Assembly: GCF_000661915.1 (NCBI RefSeq)
Contig: NZ_CP007509.1
Span: 992,001 to 1,056,000, forward strand
Direction: 5' to 3'
DNA from: Stutzerimonas decontaminans
GTDB taxonomy: Bacteria > Pseudomonadota > Gammaproteobacteria > Pseudomonadales > Pseudomonadaceae
Length of the DNA: 64,000 nt
Shown here: positions 1 to 10,204 of the stretch, piece after piece
Layout: each line of letters begins with the position of its first letter
How positions within the stretch are numbered: the stretch's first letter is position 1
Program-made: the position numbers and the translations under genes
The notes under the pieces: model-generated
What the model saw: the letters and a program-made list of their open reading frames with translations, nothing else
Databases searched by the model: none
Told to the model about the DNA's origin: nothing

Positions 1-836
1 TGGCTGATGTGGATCCAAAAAGCCTGCCGGCGATGGATGTTGCGATCAAACAGGTTTCAATGGGCGATGACCCGCTCGGCGCCTGGGCGTTGAAGTTGCG
101 CCCAGTCAGCGGTGGGGTCGAATTTCGCGACATTGCCCTCGATATGAAGGGTCTGAAGATTGGTGGCGCCGGCGGGTGGAGTGGTGCGCGGACTTGGTAC
201 AAAGGCCGTCTCGAAGGCCGTAACCTGGCTGATGTGCTACTGGCCTGGGGTTTTGCGCCATCGGTTACCAGTGAAAGCTTTCGCCTGGACGTGGACGGCC
301 AATGGCCGGGCTCGCCCGCCTGGTTCGCCATGGCGCGCTATACCGGCAGCATGCAACCGCGGCTGCGTAAGGGGCAGTTTGTCGAGATCGATGGTAGCGC
401 CCAAGCCCTGCGCGTGTTCGGTGTGCTGAACTTCAACTCGATAGGGCGCCGTCTGCGTCTGGATTTCTCCGATCTGTTCAGCAAGGGGCTCAGCTACGAT
501 CGCCTGGACGGAAACCTGCAGGCCCGCTCTGGTGTGTTCACTACCCGCGAGCCAATCACCGTCAGCGGCCCGTCGAGCAATCTGGAGCTCGATGGCAAGC
601 TGGACATGGCACGCGACGAGATCGACGCCAAGCTGCTGGTCACCCTGCCGATCAGCAACAACCTGCCTCTAGCGGCGCTAATTGTCGGTGCCCCGGCGAT
701 TGGTGGCGCATTGTTCGTGGCGGACAAGCTACTGGGTGATCGTGTCGCGCGCTTCGCCAGCGTGCAATACGACGTCAAGGGCCCGTGGCAATCGCCGAAA
801 ATCAGCTTCGACAAACCATTTGAGAAGCCCAACTGA
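1..836 (+). CDS. yhdP: YhdP family AsmA-like protein, C-terminal part (gene enters from the left edge)
   Basis: The frame is open from base 3 and ends at TGA 834-836, so this is only the C-terminal ~277 residues of a protein that starts outside the window. The fragment is rich in alternating beta-strand segments and ends with a YDVKGPW-type block, as AsmA/YhdP proteins do. Family members are very large inner-membrane-anchored proteins forming a hydrophobic bridge that moves phospholipid to the outer membrane; that role is family knowledge. It sits 40 bases upstream of the hydrolase gene on the same strand, probably one transcript. The GTG at 9 is internal and not the true start. Confidence 0.8.
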   Translation, partial: ADVDPKSLPAMDVAIKQVSMGDDPLGAWALKLRPVSGGVEFRDIALDMKGLKIGGAGGWSGARTWYKGRLEGRNLADVLLAWGFAPSVTSESFRLDVDGQWPGSPAWFAMARYTGSMQPRLRKGQFVEIDGSAQALRVFGVLNFNSIGRRLRLDFSDLFSKGLSYDRLDGNLQARSGVFTTREPITVSGPSSNLELDGKLDMARDEIDAKLLVTLPISNNLPLAALIVGAPAIGGALFVADKLLGDRVARFASVQYDVKGPWQSPKISFDKPFEKPN

Positions 837-876
837 TCGGTAACCACGGGCTTCGTCTATCAGCATCGGGGAAGTC

Positions 877-1722
877 ATGTCCTTAGCCGTGATACAGATG
901 GCCAGCCAAGCCGACATCGCGCTCAATCTGGCCCGCGCTCGGCAGTTGTTGGAGCAGGCTGCACAGGCCGGCGCGCGCTTAGCGGTGCTGCCGGAGAACT
1001 TCGCTGCGATGGGGCACAAGGCCCCGCATCAAATTGGGCGCGCCGAAGCGATGGGCGAGGGGCCGATCCTGCCGTGGTTGAAAGAGGCGGCACGCGACCT
1101 CAGGTTATGGATTGTGGCCGGCACCCTGCCGTTACCGCTCGACGACGACCCGCAGGGCAAGCCCAACGCTTGCTCGCTGCTGTTCGATGATCAGGGGCAG
1201 CGGGTAGCGCGCTACGACAAGCTGCATCTGTTCGACGCGGAGGTAGCCGACAGCCGCGGCCATTATCGTGAGTCCGATGACTACGCGCCCGGTCAGCGGC
1301 TGGTTGTCATGGACACACCGGTTGGCCGATTGGGCATGAGCGTGTGTTACGACCTGCGCTTCGCCGAGCTGTATACGGCGTTGCGCGCGGCCGGTGCCGA
1401 GCTGATCAGCGTACCCTCGGCGTTCACCACTGTGACGGGCGAGGCGCATTGGGCGACGTTGATTCGCGCCCGCGCCATCGAGACGCAGTGTTATATCCTG
1501 GCTGCCGCACAGGGTGGCGAGCATCCTGGCGGTCGCCTCACCCATGGGCATTCGTCTATCGTGGACCCATGGGGGCGTCTGCTATGCGAGCAGGCGACTG
1601 GTGATGCAGCCTTGGTGGCCGAGCGGGATGCGTCCGAGCAGGCTGCCATCCGCCAGCGCATGCCGCTGCAGCGCCACCGTCGATTTTCCGTACCGTGCTT
1701 GGTCACGGACCGTTTGGAGTGA
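877..1722 (+). CDS. Carbon-nitrogen hydrolase (nitrilase superfamily, Nit1/YbeM-like amidase)
   Basis: The 281-residue protein carries the nitrilase Glu-Lys-Cys triad in order: E40 in LPENF, K115 in RYDKLHLFD and C157 in SVCYDLRF. The motifs and the usual family length fit the Nit/omega-amidase branch, whose members hydrolyse small amides; the best known activity is repair of deaminated glutathione. The substrate here is inferred only from family. It lies between the yhdP-like gene and tldD, and its stop is 2 bases before the tldD ATG, implying co-transcription and translational coupling. No signal peptide is seen, so it should be cytoplasmic. Confidence 0.85.
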   Translation: MSLAVIQMASQADIALNLARARQLLEQAAQAGARLAVLPENFAAMGHKAPHQIGRAEAMGEGPILPWLKEAARDLRLWIVAGTLPLPLDDDPQGKPNACSLLFDDQGQRVARYDKLHLFDAEVADSRGHYRESDDYAPGQRLVVMDTPVGRLGMSVCYDLRFAELYTALRAAGAELISVPSAFTTVTGEAHWATLIRARAIETQCYILAAAQGGEHPGGRLTHGHSSIVDPWGRLLCEQATGDAALVAERDASEQAAIRQRMPLQRHRRFSVPCLVTDRLE

Positions 1723-1724
1723 AT

Positions 1725-3167
1725 ATGAGTGAACTGCTGTTACCCGTCACCGAGCGCCTGCTAACCCCCGGCGGGCTGGGTATCGACGACCTGCCGAGCC
1801 TGCTCGGTGAACTCGCCGGGCCCGGCGTGGACGCGGCGGACCTGTATTTTCAGGATCAGGTTTCCGAGTCCTGGGTATTGGAGGATGGCATCGTCAAGGA
1901 AGGCGGCTTCCATCTGGAGCAGGGCGTCGGTGTGCGCGCACTGTCCGGCGAGAAGACCGGCTTCGCCTACAGCAATGCCATCACCGCCGATGCGCTGCGC
2001 CAGGCCGCTCAGGCTGCGCGCTCGATTGCGCGAAGCGGGCAGCAGGGCCAGGTCAAGGTTCTGTCCAAGGCTACCTTCGCTCCTTTATACAGCCACGACA
2101 ATCCGCTCGATGGGTTGAGTCGCGCCGAGAAGGTCGAGTTGCTCAAGCGCATCGATGTCGCGACCCGTGCGCTGGACCCACGCATCAAGCAGGTCACGGT
2201 GAGCCTGGCGGGCGTCTGGGAGCATATCCTGGTGGCTGGTATGGACGGAGGCATGGCGACCGATATCCGGCCGCTGGTGCGCTTCAACGTCAGCGTGATC
2301 GTCGAACAGAACGGGCGTCGTGAGCGTGGCGGGCAGGGCGGTGGCGGCCGCACCGGCTATCAGTACTTCCTGACCGAGGACCGCGCCATGGGTTATGCCC
2401 GCGAGGCGTTGCGTCAGGCGCTGGTCAATCTCGAAGCGGTGCCGGCGCCAGCGGGCTCGTTGCCGGTGGTACTCGGCCCAGGCTGGTCCGGTGTGCTGTT
2501 GCACGAGGCCGTCGGGCATGGTCTGGAGGGTGATTTCAACCGCAAGGGCAGTTCGGCCTATAGCGGCCGGATTGGCGAGCAGGTCGCGTCCAGGCTCTGC
2601 ACTATCGTCGACGACGGTACCCTGACGGACCGCCGCGGTTCGCTCAGTGTCGATGATGAAGGCACACCGACGCAGTGCACCACGCTGATCGAGAACGGCA
2701 TCCTCAAGGGCTACATCCAGGACAAGCTCAATGCGCGCCTGATGGGCGTGGCGCCGACCGGTAACGGTCGCCGCGAGTCCTACGCGCACCTGCCGATGCC
2801 GCGCATGACCAATACCTACATGCTGGCTGGCGAGAGCGATCCCCAGGAAATCATTCGTTCGGTGAAGAAGGGTATCTACTGCGCGAGCCTCGGCGGCGGT
2901 CAGGTCGACATCACCAGCGGCAAGTTCGTCTTCTCCACCAGCGAGGCGTACCTGATCGAGGACGGCAAGATCACCGCGCCGGTGAAAGGCGCCACCCTGA
3001 TCGGTAACGGCCCGGAGGTGATGAATCGGGTGTCGATGGTCGGCAACGATCTGGCGCTGGACAGCGGCGTCGGCACTTGTGGCAAGGACGGGCAGTCGGT
3101 GCCAGTCGGTGTCGGCCAGCCGACGCTGAAGATCGACGAGATCACGGTAGGTGGGACAGGTGCTTGA
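1725..3167 (+). CDS. tldD: Metalloprotease TldD
   Basis: TldD is one subunit of the cytoplasmic TldD/TldE zinc protease, which degrades unfolded peptides and acts on microcin B17 and CcdA in E. coli. The 480-residue sequence contains the HExxxH zinc motif at residues 260-265 (HEAVGH) inside the conserved [15 protein letters not shown] block. The ATG at 1725 was chosen over an upstream in-frame TTG at 1695 because family proteins begin at MSELLLP-like residues. Its partner, pmbA (tldE), is 0.7 kb downstream on the same strand, separated by darP on the other strand. Length is typical. Confidence 0.96.
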   Translation: MSELLLPVTERLLTPGGLGIDDLPSLLGELAGPGVDAADLYFQDQVSESWVLEDGIVKEGGFHLEQGVGVRALSGEKTGFAYSNAITADALRQAAQAARSIARSGQQGQVKVLSKATFAPLYSHDNPLDGLSRAEKVELLKRIDVATRALDPRIKQVTVSLAGVWEHILVAGMDGGMATDIRPLVRFNVSVIVEQNGRRERGGQGGGGRTGYQYFLTEDRAMGYAREALRQALVNLEAVPAPAGSLPVVLGPGWSGVLLHEAVGHGLEGDFNRKGSSAYSGRIGEQVASRLCTIVDDGTLTDRRGSLSVDDEGTPTQCTTLIENGILKGYIQDKLNARLMGVAPTGNGRRESYAHLPMPRMTNTYMLAGESDPQEIIRSVKKGIYCASLGGGQVDITSGKFVFSTSEAYLIEDGKITAPVKGATLIGNGPEVMNRVSMVGNDLALDSGVGTCGKDGQSVPVGVGQPTLKIDEITVGGTGA

Positions 3168-3183
3168 GGGGCCGGTTGATCTC

Positions 3184-3225
3184 GAGCTGCAAACCCAAGG
3201 CCGTATCGGCCTCGGCTTGCAGCTC
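3184..3225. terminator. Hairpin between convergent tldD and darP
   Basis: Perfect 9-bp arms (GAGCTGCAA at 3184-3192 and TTGCAGCTC at 3217-3225) enclose a second inverted repeat, AGGCCG/CGGCCT. The element lies 16 bases after the tldD stop and 17 bases before the darP stop, where a bidirectional terminator is expected. No long T tract follows on either strand, so termination activity is inferred. Confidence 0.5.
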
Positions 3226-3242
3226 CCGGTTCGGCTCTGCCG

Positions 3243-3764
3243 TTAGCGCAGCCCGCGCTTGGTTTCGTCGAGGTCGCGGATGTACTTGAAGATCTTGCGG
3301 CTGGCGGCTGGCGGTTTGTTGCGTGCCGCCTCGTGCTGGGCATGACGGATCAGCCCGCGCAGATGCTGACGATCGGTTTCGGGATATTCGACAACGAAGG
3401 CTTCCAGGGTGGCGTCATCCCCACCGATCAGGTGGTCGCGCCAGCGCTCCAGCGCATGGAAGCGTTCGTTGTACTGGCGAGTCGAGGCGTCGAGTTGATC
3501 GACCAGCGCCAGGATGGCATCGACATCCTGATCACGCATCAGCTTGCCGATGTACTGGATGTGCCGTTTGCGAGCGATGTGCGCCTTGTGTTTCGGTGCG
3601 TCGGCCAAGGCCTTCTGCAGCGCGTCGCTCAGCGGCAGCCGGGCGATGAGATCGGGCTTAAGGGTGGTCAGGCGCTCGCCGAGTTCCTGCAGGGCAAGCA
3701 GCTCGCGCTTGACCTGAGATTTGCTTTTTTCGTCGAAATCTTCGGCGTCGGAGTGTTCAGACAT
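3243..3764 (-). CDS. darP: Dual-action ribosomal maturation protein DarP (YjgA, DUF615)
   Basis: This 173-residue, highly charged, mostly helical protein matches the YjgA/DUF615 family. The recognisable features are an acidic N-terminus, the [14 protein letters not shown] block near residues 18-31 and an Arg-rich C-terminal half. E. coli DarP binds late 50S precursors and helps mature the peptidyl transferase centre; that function is taken from the family. It is encoded opposite to tldD and pmbA and lies between them, an arrangement I remember from other Pseudomonas. Its start is 112 bases from the divergent pmbA start. Confidence 0.9.
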   Translation of the reverse strand: MSEHSDAEDFDEKSKSQVKRELLALQELGERLTTLKPDLIARLPLSDALQKALADAPKHKAHIARKRHIQYIGKLMRDQDVDAILALVDQLDASTRQYNERFHALERWRDHLIGGDDATLEAFVVEYPETDRQHLRGLIRHAQHEAARNKPPAASRKIFKYIRDLDETKRGLR

Positions 3765-3876
3765 GGGGATGGTCCACTAGGAAATGCCGCCATGATAACA
3801 GCAGCCCTGGCAGCAGGCTTCAGAGGAGCGGCACCAGGTTGCAACTTGATTCGATTGCGGTCGTTTGGGAGTGCTT

Positions 3877-5223
3877 ATGAGTGAAGTAGAGGGCATCGGC
3901 CCGCACGCGCTACCGGGTTTGCGCGAGAAGGTCGAGCGCATCATCGAGGAAGCGCGTCGGCAAGGCGCCAGCGCCAGTGAGGTTTCGGTCTCGATGGAGC
4001 AGGGGCTATCCACCACGGTACGCCAGGGGGAGGTCGAGACCGTCGAGTTCAACCGCGACCAGGGCTTCGGCATCACGCTTTATGTCGGTCAGAGCAAGGG
4101 TTCTGCCAGCACTACCGGTAGTGGCGATGAAGCCATCCGGGAAACCGTGGCTGCCGCATTGGCGATTGCCAAGCATGCGTCCGAGGATGAGTTTGCTGGC
4201 CTGGCCGATGCGACGCTGATGGCGCGCGAGCTGCCGGATCTGGATCTCTATCATCCCTGGAGCATCACGCCCGAGCAGGCGATCGAGCAGGCCTTGAGTT
4301 GTGAAGGCGCAGCGTTTGCGGTCGACCAGCGTATTCGCAATGCGGATGGCACCAGCCTCAACACCCATCAGGGCTGCCGCGCCTATGGCAACAGCAATGG
4401 CTTTATCGGTGGTTATTGCAGCAGCCGGCACAGCCTGAGTTGCGTGATGATCGCTGAAAGCGAAGGCCAGATGCAGCGCGACTACTTCTACGACGTCAAC
4501 CGTATCGGTGAGGCGCTGCTGGACCCGCAAACGATTGGCCGGCGCGCCGCCGAGCGCGCCGTGCGGCGCCTGGGCGCGCGGCCGGTACCGACCTGCGAAG
4601 TGCCGGTGCTGTTTGCTCCTGAGCTGGCTACTGGTCTTTTCGGCCATTTCATCGCGGCGATATCCGGCGGCAACCTGTATCGCAAGGCATCCTATCTCGA
4701 GGATGCACTAGGAAAGACGCTGTTCCCCGAATGGTTGAGCCTCGATGAGCGTCCGCATATTCCGCGCGCGCTTGGCAGTGCCAGCTACGATGGTGATGGT
4801 CTGGCGACCTATGCCAAGCCCTTCGTGGAGAATGGCCGTCTGCTGTCCTATGTGCTCTCGACCTATTCCGGGCGCAAGCTGGGCCTGCCGAGTACGGCCA
4901 ACGCCGGAGGCGTGCATAACCTGTTCGTCAGTCACGGTGACGAGGATCAGGCGGCGCTCATCCGCCGCATGGGGCGTGGTCTGTTGGTGACTGAACTGAT
5001 GGGCCAGGGACTGAACCTGGTCACCGGCGATTATTCGCGTGGTGCTGGTGGCTACTGGGTCGAGAATGGCGAGATCCAGTTCCCGGTGCAGGAGGTGACC
5101 ATCGCAGGCAACCTGCGCGACATGTTCCGTCAGATCGTCGCGGTGGGCTGCGATGTGGAAACGCGCGGTAATGTCCGAACCGGCTCAGTGCTGATCGAGC
5201 GGATGATGGTTGCTGGCAAGTGA
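3877..5223 (+). CDS. pmbA: Metalloprotease TldE / PmbA
   Basis: PmbA is the second subunit of the TldD/TldE protease, homologous to TldD but lacking the HExxxH zinc motif; none is present here. The 448-residue protein has the family's glycine-rich C-terminal region (RGAGGYWVENGEIQFPVQE) that shapes the active-site tunnel. The ATG at 3877 is preceded by GGGAG at good spacing and is preferred over the in-frame TTG at 3865. It is probably expressed separately from tldD, since darP and a hairpin intervene. Confidence 0.95.
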   Translation: MSEVEGIGPHALPGLREKVERIIEEARRQGASASEVSVSMEQGLSTTVRQGEVETVEFNRDQGFGITLYVGQSKGSASTTGSGDEAIRETVAAALAIAKHASEDEFAGLADATLMARELPDLDLYHPWSITPEQAIEQALSCEGAAFAVDQRIRNADGTSLNTHQGCRAYGNSNGFIGGYCSSRHSLSCVMIAESEGQMQRDYFYDVNRIGEALLDPQTIGRRAAERAVRRLGARPVPTCEVPVLFAPELATGLFGHFIAAISGGNLYRKASYLEDALGKTLFPEWLSLDERPHIPRALGSASYDGDGLATYAKPFVENGRLLSYVLSTYSGRKLGLPSTANAGGVHNLFVSHGDEDQAALIRRMGRGLLVTELMGQGLNLVTGDYSRGAGGYWVENGEIQFPVQEVTIAGNLRDMFRQIVAVGCDVETRGNVRTGSVLIERMMVAGK

Positions 5224-5264
5224 GGTAGGCGCGGTGCGCGGCGATTAAGGTCCGCGCCCGGTCT

Positions 5265-5537
5265 TTACTCGCCCTCTTCGAAGTAGTCGTCGATCAGCTC
5301 GATCAGGGCATTCAGGGCATCGTCTTCCTGCTCACCTTCAGTGAGCAGATGCACCGAGGTGCCCTGGCTTGCCGCAAGCATCATGACGGCCATGATGCTC
5401 TTTCCGTCAACCAGTGTTTCCGGGCACCGGCCCACGCGGATCGTGCAGGGGAAGCGGTTGGCTACGGCGACGAACTTGGCCGCAGCACGAGCATGCAGGC
5501 CGAGTTTGTTGATGATGGTTACTTCGCGGGCGGGCAT
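5265..5537 (-). CDS. ptsO: HPr-like phosphocarrier NPr
   Basis: NPr is the phosphocarrier of the nitrogen phosphotransferase system, passing phosphate from EI-Ntr (PtsP) to EIIA-Ntr (PtsN). The 90-residue protein has the HPr fold signature with the phosphorylatable His15 in NKLGLHARA and the conserved Ser47 in DGKSIMAVMML. It is the last gene of the minus-strand rpoN-hpf-ptsN-rapZ-ptsO block and begins 13 bases after rapZ. Length and order are typical of the family. Confidence 0.96.
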   Translation of the reverse strand: MPAREVTIINKLGLHARAAAKFVAVANRFPCTIRVGRCPETLVDGKSIMAVMMLAASQGTSVHLLTEGEQEDDALNALIELIDDYFEEGE

Positions 5538-5550
5538 TGGGCAGGTATTC

Positions 5551-6408
5551 CTAAGCGAGGTCCCGATGACGGACCTGCAGGTTCTTCAGCGGTTCTCTGA
5601 GGGCCTGGCCCAAGCGTTCGGCCAGGTAGACCGAGCGGTGATGCCCGCCGGTGCAGCCAATGGCGATGGTAACGTAGGCTCGGTTGCTGGCGGCAAACCG
5701 CGGCAACCATTTGCTCAGATAGGCGTGGATGTCCTGAAACATTTCCTCCACATCGGCCTGAGCAGCGAGGTAGTCCACCACGGGTTGGTCGAGTCCAGAG
5801 AAGTCGCGTAATTCGGCTTTCCAGTACGGGTTGGGCAGGCAGCGCACGTCGAAGACCAGATCGGCGTCGACGGGCATGCCTCGCTTGAACCCGAACGACT
5901 CGATCAGAAAAGCTGTGCCCGGCTCCGGTTTGTTGAGCAGGCGCAGCTTGAGCACGTCACGCAGTTGGTAGAGGTTCAGGTGCGTGGTATCGATCTTCAG
6001 ATCGGCGTGATCGATGATCGCAGCCAGCAGCAGCTCCTCATCGTGGATCGCTTCGGCCAACGAGCGGGTTTCGTTGGTCAGTGGGTGACGGCGCCGGGTT
6101 TCCGAGAAGCGCTTGAGCAGGGTTTCGTCATCGGCGTCCAGATAGAGCACATCGCAGAGGATGTGCCGGGCGCGGACTTCTTCGAGCAGTTCCGGAAAGC
6201 GCTTGAGCTGGCTGGGCAGGTTGCGCGCATCGATCGATACGGCGACCTGCGGATGCAGTAGCTCGGTATGCAACAGGGCGCGCTCGGCAAGTTCCGGCAG
6301 CAGCCCGGCAGGCAGGTTGTCGATGCAGTAGAAACCGTTGTCTTCGAGCACATTCAGCGCGGTACTTTTACCCGAGCCTGAGCGCCCACTTACGATGATC
6401 AGCCGCAT
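5551..6408 (-). CDS. rapZ: RNase adapter protein RapZ
   Basis: The 285-residue protein has an N-terminal P-loop (GRSGSGKST, residues 8-16) and a C-terminal domain with the conserved [11 protein letters not shown] block. In enterobacteria RapZ binds glucosamine-6-phosphate and the sRNA GlmZ and delivers GlmZ to RNase E; in Pseudomonas the RNA partner is less clear. It lies between ptsN and ptsO, 15 bases downstream of ptsN, the standard context linking cell-wall precursor control to the nitrogen PTS. Confidence 0.96.
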   Translation of the reverse strand: MRLIIVSGRSGSGKSTALNVLEDNGFYCIDNLPAGLLPELAERALLHTELLHPQVAVSIDARNLPSQLKRFPELLEEVRARHILCDVLYLDADDETLLKRFSETRRRHPLTNETRSLAEAIHDEELLLAAIIDHADLKIDTTHLNLYQLRDVLKLRLLNKPEPGTAFLIESFGFKRGMPVDADLVFDVRCLPNPYWKAELRDFSGLDQPVVDYLAAQADVEEMFQDIHAYLSKWLPRFAASNRAYVTIAIGCTGGHHRSVYLAERLGQALREPLKNLQVRHRDLA

Positions 6409-6423
6409 CGATTGCCCATTTCG

Positions 6424-6888
6424 TCAGGCCCCGTTCTGCACGTCGACTACGACCTGATAGAGGCTTTGGTTGGTTGGCGCTTCACGCAAGCGTTGGCGCA
6501 CATCTTCGCGGTCGAGCATGCTGGCGATCTGGCGCAACAGCTCAAGATGTTCGTCGGTAGCTGCTTCCGGTACCAGCAGAACGAAGAGCAGGTCCACCGG
6601 AGCCCCGTCGATGGCATCGAAATCGACAGGCGTCTCCAGGCGCAGGACGGCACTCAGCGGAGCGTTACAACCGACCATACGGCAATGCGGAATAGCGATT
6701 CCGTTGCCGAAGCCGGTGGAGCCCAGCTTCTCCCGGGCGATCAGGTTTTCGAAGATGGTCTGGGAATCGAGATCGATAAGGTCTTGGGCGATCACCTTGG
6801 CGATCTGCTCCAGAACGCGTTTCTTGCTACCACCCGGGACGTTCACCAGGGAACGTCCGGGGGTAAGGATGTTTTCGAGTCGGATCAT
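6424..6888 (-). CDS. ptsN: PTS IIA-like nitrogen regulatory protein PtsN
   Basis: EIIA-Ntr receives phosphate from NPr and regulates potassium transport, polymer synthesis and sigma-54-linked processes rather than importing sugar. The 154-residue protein carries the active histidine H68 in GNGIAIPHCR. It begins 7 bases downstream of hpf and is followed by rapZ, so these genes are surely one transcript. Length and motif spacing are normal. Confidence 0.96.
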   Translation of the reverse strand: MIRLENILTPGRSLVNVPGGSKKRVLEQIAKVIAQDLIDLDSQTIFENLIAREKLGSTGFGNGIAIPHCRMVGCNAPLSAVLRLETPVDFDAIDGAPVDLLFVLLVPEAATDEHLELLRQIASMLDREDVRQRLREAPTNQSLYQVVVDVQNGA

Positions 6889-6895
6889 AGTGGAG

Positions 6896-7204
6896 TCAGC
6901 GGGTGACAGCGCCCTGAGTGTGGTCGAGCTGCTTCTCCTTGTGCTTGATCAGCTGGCGATCGAGCTTGTCGACCAGCAGGTCGACGGCAGCGTACATGTC
7001 TTCATGATCGGCAATGGCCACTACTTCACGGCCGGCGACGTGCAGGGTTGCCTCGGCTTTCTGCTTGAGCTTCTCGACCTGCAGAATCACCTGAACACTG
7101 ATGATGCGGTCAAAGTGGCGAGCAAGCCGGTCGAATTTCTCCTCGATGTAGTCACGCAGGGCGTCGGTTACTTCCAGATGAACACCGCTGATGTTGACTT
7201 GCAT
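6896..7204 (-). CDS. hpf: Short ribosome hibernation promoting factor
   Basis: The 102-residue protein matches short-form HPF/YhbH (sigma-54 modulation protein family), with the start MQVNISG and the pattern LRDYIEEKFDRLARHFDRI. HPF binds the 30S decoding region and promotes inactive 100S ribosomes in stationary phase. The start ATG follows an excellent AAGGAG ribosome-binding site. The gene lies 75 bases downstream of rpoN, its usual neighbour. Confidence 0.95.
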   Translation of the reverse strand: MQVNISGVHLEVTDALRDYIEEKFDRLARHFDRIISVQVILQVEKLKQKAEATLHVAGREVVAIADHEDMYAAVDLLVDKLDRQLIKHKEKQLDHTQGAVTR

Positions 7205-7279
7205 ACTGCTATCTCCTTTGCCTTGTGCGAAAAGCAGGCTGATTGGGCCTGCCGCCGGGACAGTTCGACCAGGGGCCGA

Positions 7280-8788
7280 TCACAGCAAACGTTTGCGCTC
7301 GCTGGACGGTGCGATACCGAGCGACTCACGGTATTTCGCAACTGTACGGCGGGCCACCTGGATGCCCTGCGCTTCCAGTAAACCAGCGATCTTGCTGTCG
7401 CTCAACGGCTTTTTCTGGTTTTCCGCGGCGACCAGCTTCTTGATGATCGCGCGGATTGCGGTGGACGAGCATTCGCCGCCTTCAGCCGTGCTGACGTGGC
7501 TGGAGAAGAAGTATTTGAGTTCGTAGATGCCCCGCGGCGTGTGCATGTATTTCTGCGTCGTTACACGAGAAATGGTCGATTCATGCATCCCCACCGCTTC
7601 TGCAATGTCGTGCAGTACCAGTGGTTTCATCGCTTCGTCGCCATGCTCCAGGAAGGCCCGCTGGTGCTCGACGATCTGGGTGGCCACCTTCATCAGTGTT
7701 TCGTTGCGGCTGAGCAGGCTCTTGATGAACCAGCGGGCCTCCTGCAACTGGTTGCGCATGAAGGTGTTGTCGGCGCTGGAATCGGCGCGTTTGACGAAGC
7801 CGGCGTACTGCGCGTTGACCCGCAGGCGTGGCATGGCTTCCTGGTTCAGTTCGACCAGCCAGCGATCGTTGTGCTTGCGCACGATCACGTCGGGCACCAC
7901 GTACTCCGGTTCGCTTGCCTCGATCTGCGAGCCTGGGCGTGGGTTCAGGCTCTGGATCAGTTCGATGACCTGGCGCAGGTCGTCTTCCTTGATCTTCATC
8001 CGTCGCATCAGCAGGCTGTAGTCGCGGCTGCCAAGCACGTCCAGGTAATCGCTGACCAGGCGCTGGGCTTCGCTCAGCCAAGGCGTCTGCTCAGGTAGCT
8101 GGCGCAGTTGCAGTAGCAGGCATTCGCGCAAGTCGCGGGCGCCTATGCCGGCCGGTTCGAACTGCTGGATGCGACGCAGGACGACCTCAACCTCGTCGAG
8201 TTCGATTTCCAGCTCCGGGTCGAACGAGTCGACGATTTCCTGCAGGGATTCTTCGAGATAGCCCTGATCGTTTATGCAGTCGATCAGCGTGGTCGCGATC
8301 AGTCGGTCGGTGTCGCTCATGGGCGCTAGGTTGAGTTGCCACAGCAGGTGGCTCTGCAAGCTGATGCCGCTCGACGTACGGCTGGTGAAGTCCCACTCGT
8401 CGTCATCGTTGCTGGGCAGGCTGCTGGCGCTGGTCTGGTAGATGTCTTCCCAGGCCGTGTCGACCGGCAGCTCGCTGGGGATGCGCTCACCCCAATCGCC
8501 GTCCTCGGCGCTCTCACCGCTATGCGAGGGCTCCTCGTAGGTGCTTTCCTGGCTGCTGCTCTTCTCCATGCCGGTATCGCCCGGCCGATCGACAGCCTCG
8601 GCCATTGGATCGGAGCTGTCGAAGTCGTCGCCGTCTTCTTCACGCTCGAGCATGGGATTGGAGTCCAGCGCCTCCTGGATCTCCTGTTGCAGATCGAGGG
8701 TGGATAGCTGGAGGAGCCGTATGGCCTGTTGCAGCTGCGGTGTCATCGTCAGCTGCTGGCCCATCTTCAGGACTAGCGATGGTTTCAT
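7280..8788 (-). CDS. rpoN: RNA polymerase sigma-54 factor
   Basis: RpoN directs polymerase to -24/-12 promoters and needs AAA+ activators. The 502-residue protein shows region I (Q/L-rich, residues ~1-50, with [17 protein letters not shown]), an acidic region II (~50-130), the helix-turn-helix around [17 protein letters not shown] and the RpoN box [10 protein letters not shown] at ~479-488. Targets relevant here include the pilA promoter found at 27678-27693. It is separated from lptB by a terminator-like hairpin and has its own perfect -10 element. Confidence 0.98.
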   Translation of the reverse strand: MKPSLVLKMGQQLTMTPQLQQAIRLLQLSTLDLQQEIQEALDSNPMLEREEDGDDFDSSDPMAEAVDRPGDTGMEKSSSQESTYEEPSHSGESAEDGDWGERIPSELPVDTAWEDIYQTSASSLPSNDDDEWDFTSRTSSGISLQSHLLWQLNLAPMSDTDRLIATTLIDCINDQGYLEESLQEIVDSFDPELEIELDEVEVVLRRIQQFEPAGIGARDLRECLLLQLRQLPEQTPWLSEAQRLVSDYLDVLGSRDYSLLMRRMKIKEDDLRQVIELIQSLNPRPGSQIEASEPEYVVPDVIVRKHNDRWLVELNQEAMPRLRVNAQYAGFVKRADSSADNTFMRNQLQEARWFIKSLLSRNETLMKVATQIVEHQRAFLEHGDEAMKPLVLHDIAEAVGMHESTISRVTTQKYMHTPRGIYELKYFFSSHVSTAEGGECSSTAIRAIIKKLVAAENQKKPLSDSKIAGLLEAQGIQVARRTVAKYRESLGIAPSSERKRLL

Positions 8789-8868
8789 GGCAGAGGACTT
8801 CGAACCTTTTATGCCGGCGCAACCGCGCCCATTCCGACATGCCGCGCGCCAGGCGCCGGCGAAAGCAA

Positions 8869-8874
8869 ATTATA
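8869..8874 (-). promoter_or_regulatory. Candidate -10 element upstream of rpoN
   Basis: On the minus strand a perfect TATAAT lies about 80 bases before the rpoN ATG, just after the lptB terminator-like hairpin. No good -35 hexamer is visible at 16-18 bases, so the promoter would be weak or activator-dependent. It suggests that the rpoN block can be transcribed independently of the lpt operon. Confidence 0.45.
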
Positions 8875-8921
8875 TGCCTGCCGGCGAAGCCTTTGCCTAG
8901 AGCCGATTTGCCGAGCCGAGC

Positions 8922-8943
8922 AAAAAAACCGTCTTAGAGACGG
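8922..8943 (-). terminator. Rho-independent terminator overlapping the lptB stop codon
   Basis: On the minus strand CCGTCT-CTA-AGACGG forms a perfect 6-bp stem followed directly by seven T. The stem contains the last codons and the TAA stop of lptB, so termination is built into the end of the reading frame. It would reduce read-through from the lpt/kds operon into rpoN. Confidence 0.75.
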
Positions 8944-9659
8944 AATTCGTGGCCCAGATAGACTTCCTTGACCAGCTGATTACTGAGGATGGTCTGTGCG
9001 TCGCCTTCGGCGATCAGTTGTCCGTCATTGACGATGTAGGCTGTTTCGCAGATATCCAGCGTTTCACGGACATTGTGGTCGGTGATCAGCACGCCGATGC
9101 CCTTGGCCTTGAGGTGATGGATGATCTGCTTGATATCGCCGACGGAGATCGGGTCAACTCCGGCGAATGGCTCGTCGAGCAAGATGAACTTCGGCGCGGT
9201 GGCCAGCGCTCGGGCGATCTCCACCCGGCGACGTTCGCCGCCAGACAGGCTCATGCCGAGGCTGTCGCGGATATGGTTGATGTGAAACTCCTGCAGCAGG
9301 CCTTCTAGAGCCTGCTGGCGGCCGCTGCGGTCCAGATCCTTGCGCGTCTCGAGAATCGCCATGATGTTGTCGGCGACCGACAGCTTGCGAAAGATCGACG
9401 CTTCCTGTGGCAGGTAGCCGATGCCGGCGCGGGCGCGCCCATGCATTGGCAGGTGCGTGACGTCGTTCTGATCGATCAGCACGCGGCCCTGATCGGCGTT
9501 TACCAGGCCAACGATCATATAGAAACAGGTGGTCTTACCGGCGCCGTTCGGGCCGAGCAGGCCGACAATTTGCCCGCTCTCGATGGACAGGCTGACGTCG
9601 CGCACGACCTGACGACTCTTGTAGCTCTTGGCCAAATGCTGGGCTTTGAGGACGGCCAT
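8934..9659 (-). CDS. lptB: LPS export ABC transporter ATP-binding protein LptB
   Basis: LptB is the cytoplasmic ATPase of the LptB2FGC complex that extracts LPS from the inner membrane. The 241-residue protein has Walker [10 protein letters not shown] (36-44), the signature [13 protein letters not shown] and Walker [14 protein letters not shown]. It overlaps lptA by one base and is the last gene of the minus-strand kdsD-kdsC-lptC-lptA-lptB operon. Its 3' end doubles as a terminator hairpin. Confidence 0.98.
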   Translation of the reverse strand: MAVLKAQHLAKSYKSRQVVRDVSLSIESGQIVGLLGPNGAGKTTCFYMIVGLVNADQGRVLIDQNDVTHLPMHGRARAGIGYLPQEASIFRKLSVADNIMAILETRKDLDRSGRQQALEGLLQEFHINHIRDSLGMSLSGGERRRVEIARALATAPKFILLDEPFAGVDPISVGDIKQIIHHLKAKGIGVLITDHNVRETLDICETAYIVNDGQLIAEGDAQTILSNQLVKEVYLGHEFRL

Positions 9660-10204
9660 TACTCGGGCTGCTCCGCGGCCTGGTCGCGTTTGCGTGGCTG
9701 GATCACCATGTCGACGCGCGGCCGCGGTGTGGTGACGTCGGCATTGGTGGCGCGGCCAGCGTTGACGATCTGGCGGCGGGTGTCATAGACGATCTTCTCG
9801 CCTTCGAAGGTGTTGCCTTCCTGAACCACCTTGGCCTGGTCGATCAGCACGATGCGCTCGTTGGCTGCAAAGTACTGGATGGTCAGGCCATAGGCCTTGA
9901 CGATTTCCTTGTCCACTGCAGGTTTCTGCTCGTAATACGCTGGCTTGCCGATAGAGGTAAATACTTCGACATCGCCGCTGCTGTTCTGGGTGATGGTCAC
10001 TGTGTCGCCGGTAATCTTCATCGTGCCCTGGGTGATGACCACGTCGCCACGATATACCGCTACACCCTGTCGGTCGTCGAGTTCGGCGGAGTCGGCCTGC
10101 ACGCGGATTGGCTGTTCACGATCCTCGGGAAGCGCCCAGGCGCTGGCGCTGAGCCAGAATGCGCTCAAACCGAGCAGGAGGGGGAGAGTCTTAACGCAGC
10201 TCAT
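9659..10204 (-). CDS. lptA: Periplasmic LPS-binding bridge protein LptA
   Basis: LptA forms the beta-jellyroll bridge that carries LPS from LptC to LptD across the periplasm. The 181-residue protein has a Sec signal peptide (hydrophobic [18 protein letters not shown], cleavage near residue 24) and the OstA-like repeats ([26 protein letters not shown]). It overlaps lptC by 14 bases and lptB by one base, which indicates tight coupling. Confidence 0.96.
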   Translation of the reverse strand: MSCVKTLPLLLGLSAFWLSASAWALPEDREQPIRVQADSAELDDRQGVAVYRGDVVITQGTMKITGDTVTITQNSSGDVEVFTSIGKPAYYEQKPAVDKEIVKAYGLTIQYFAANERIVLIDQAKVVQEGNTFEGEKIVYDTRRQIVNAGRATNADVTTPRPRVDMVIQPRKRDQAAEQPE

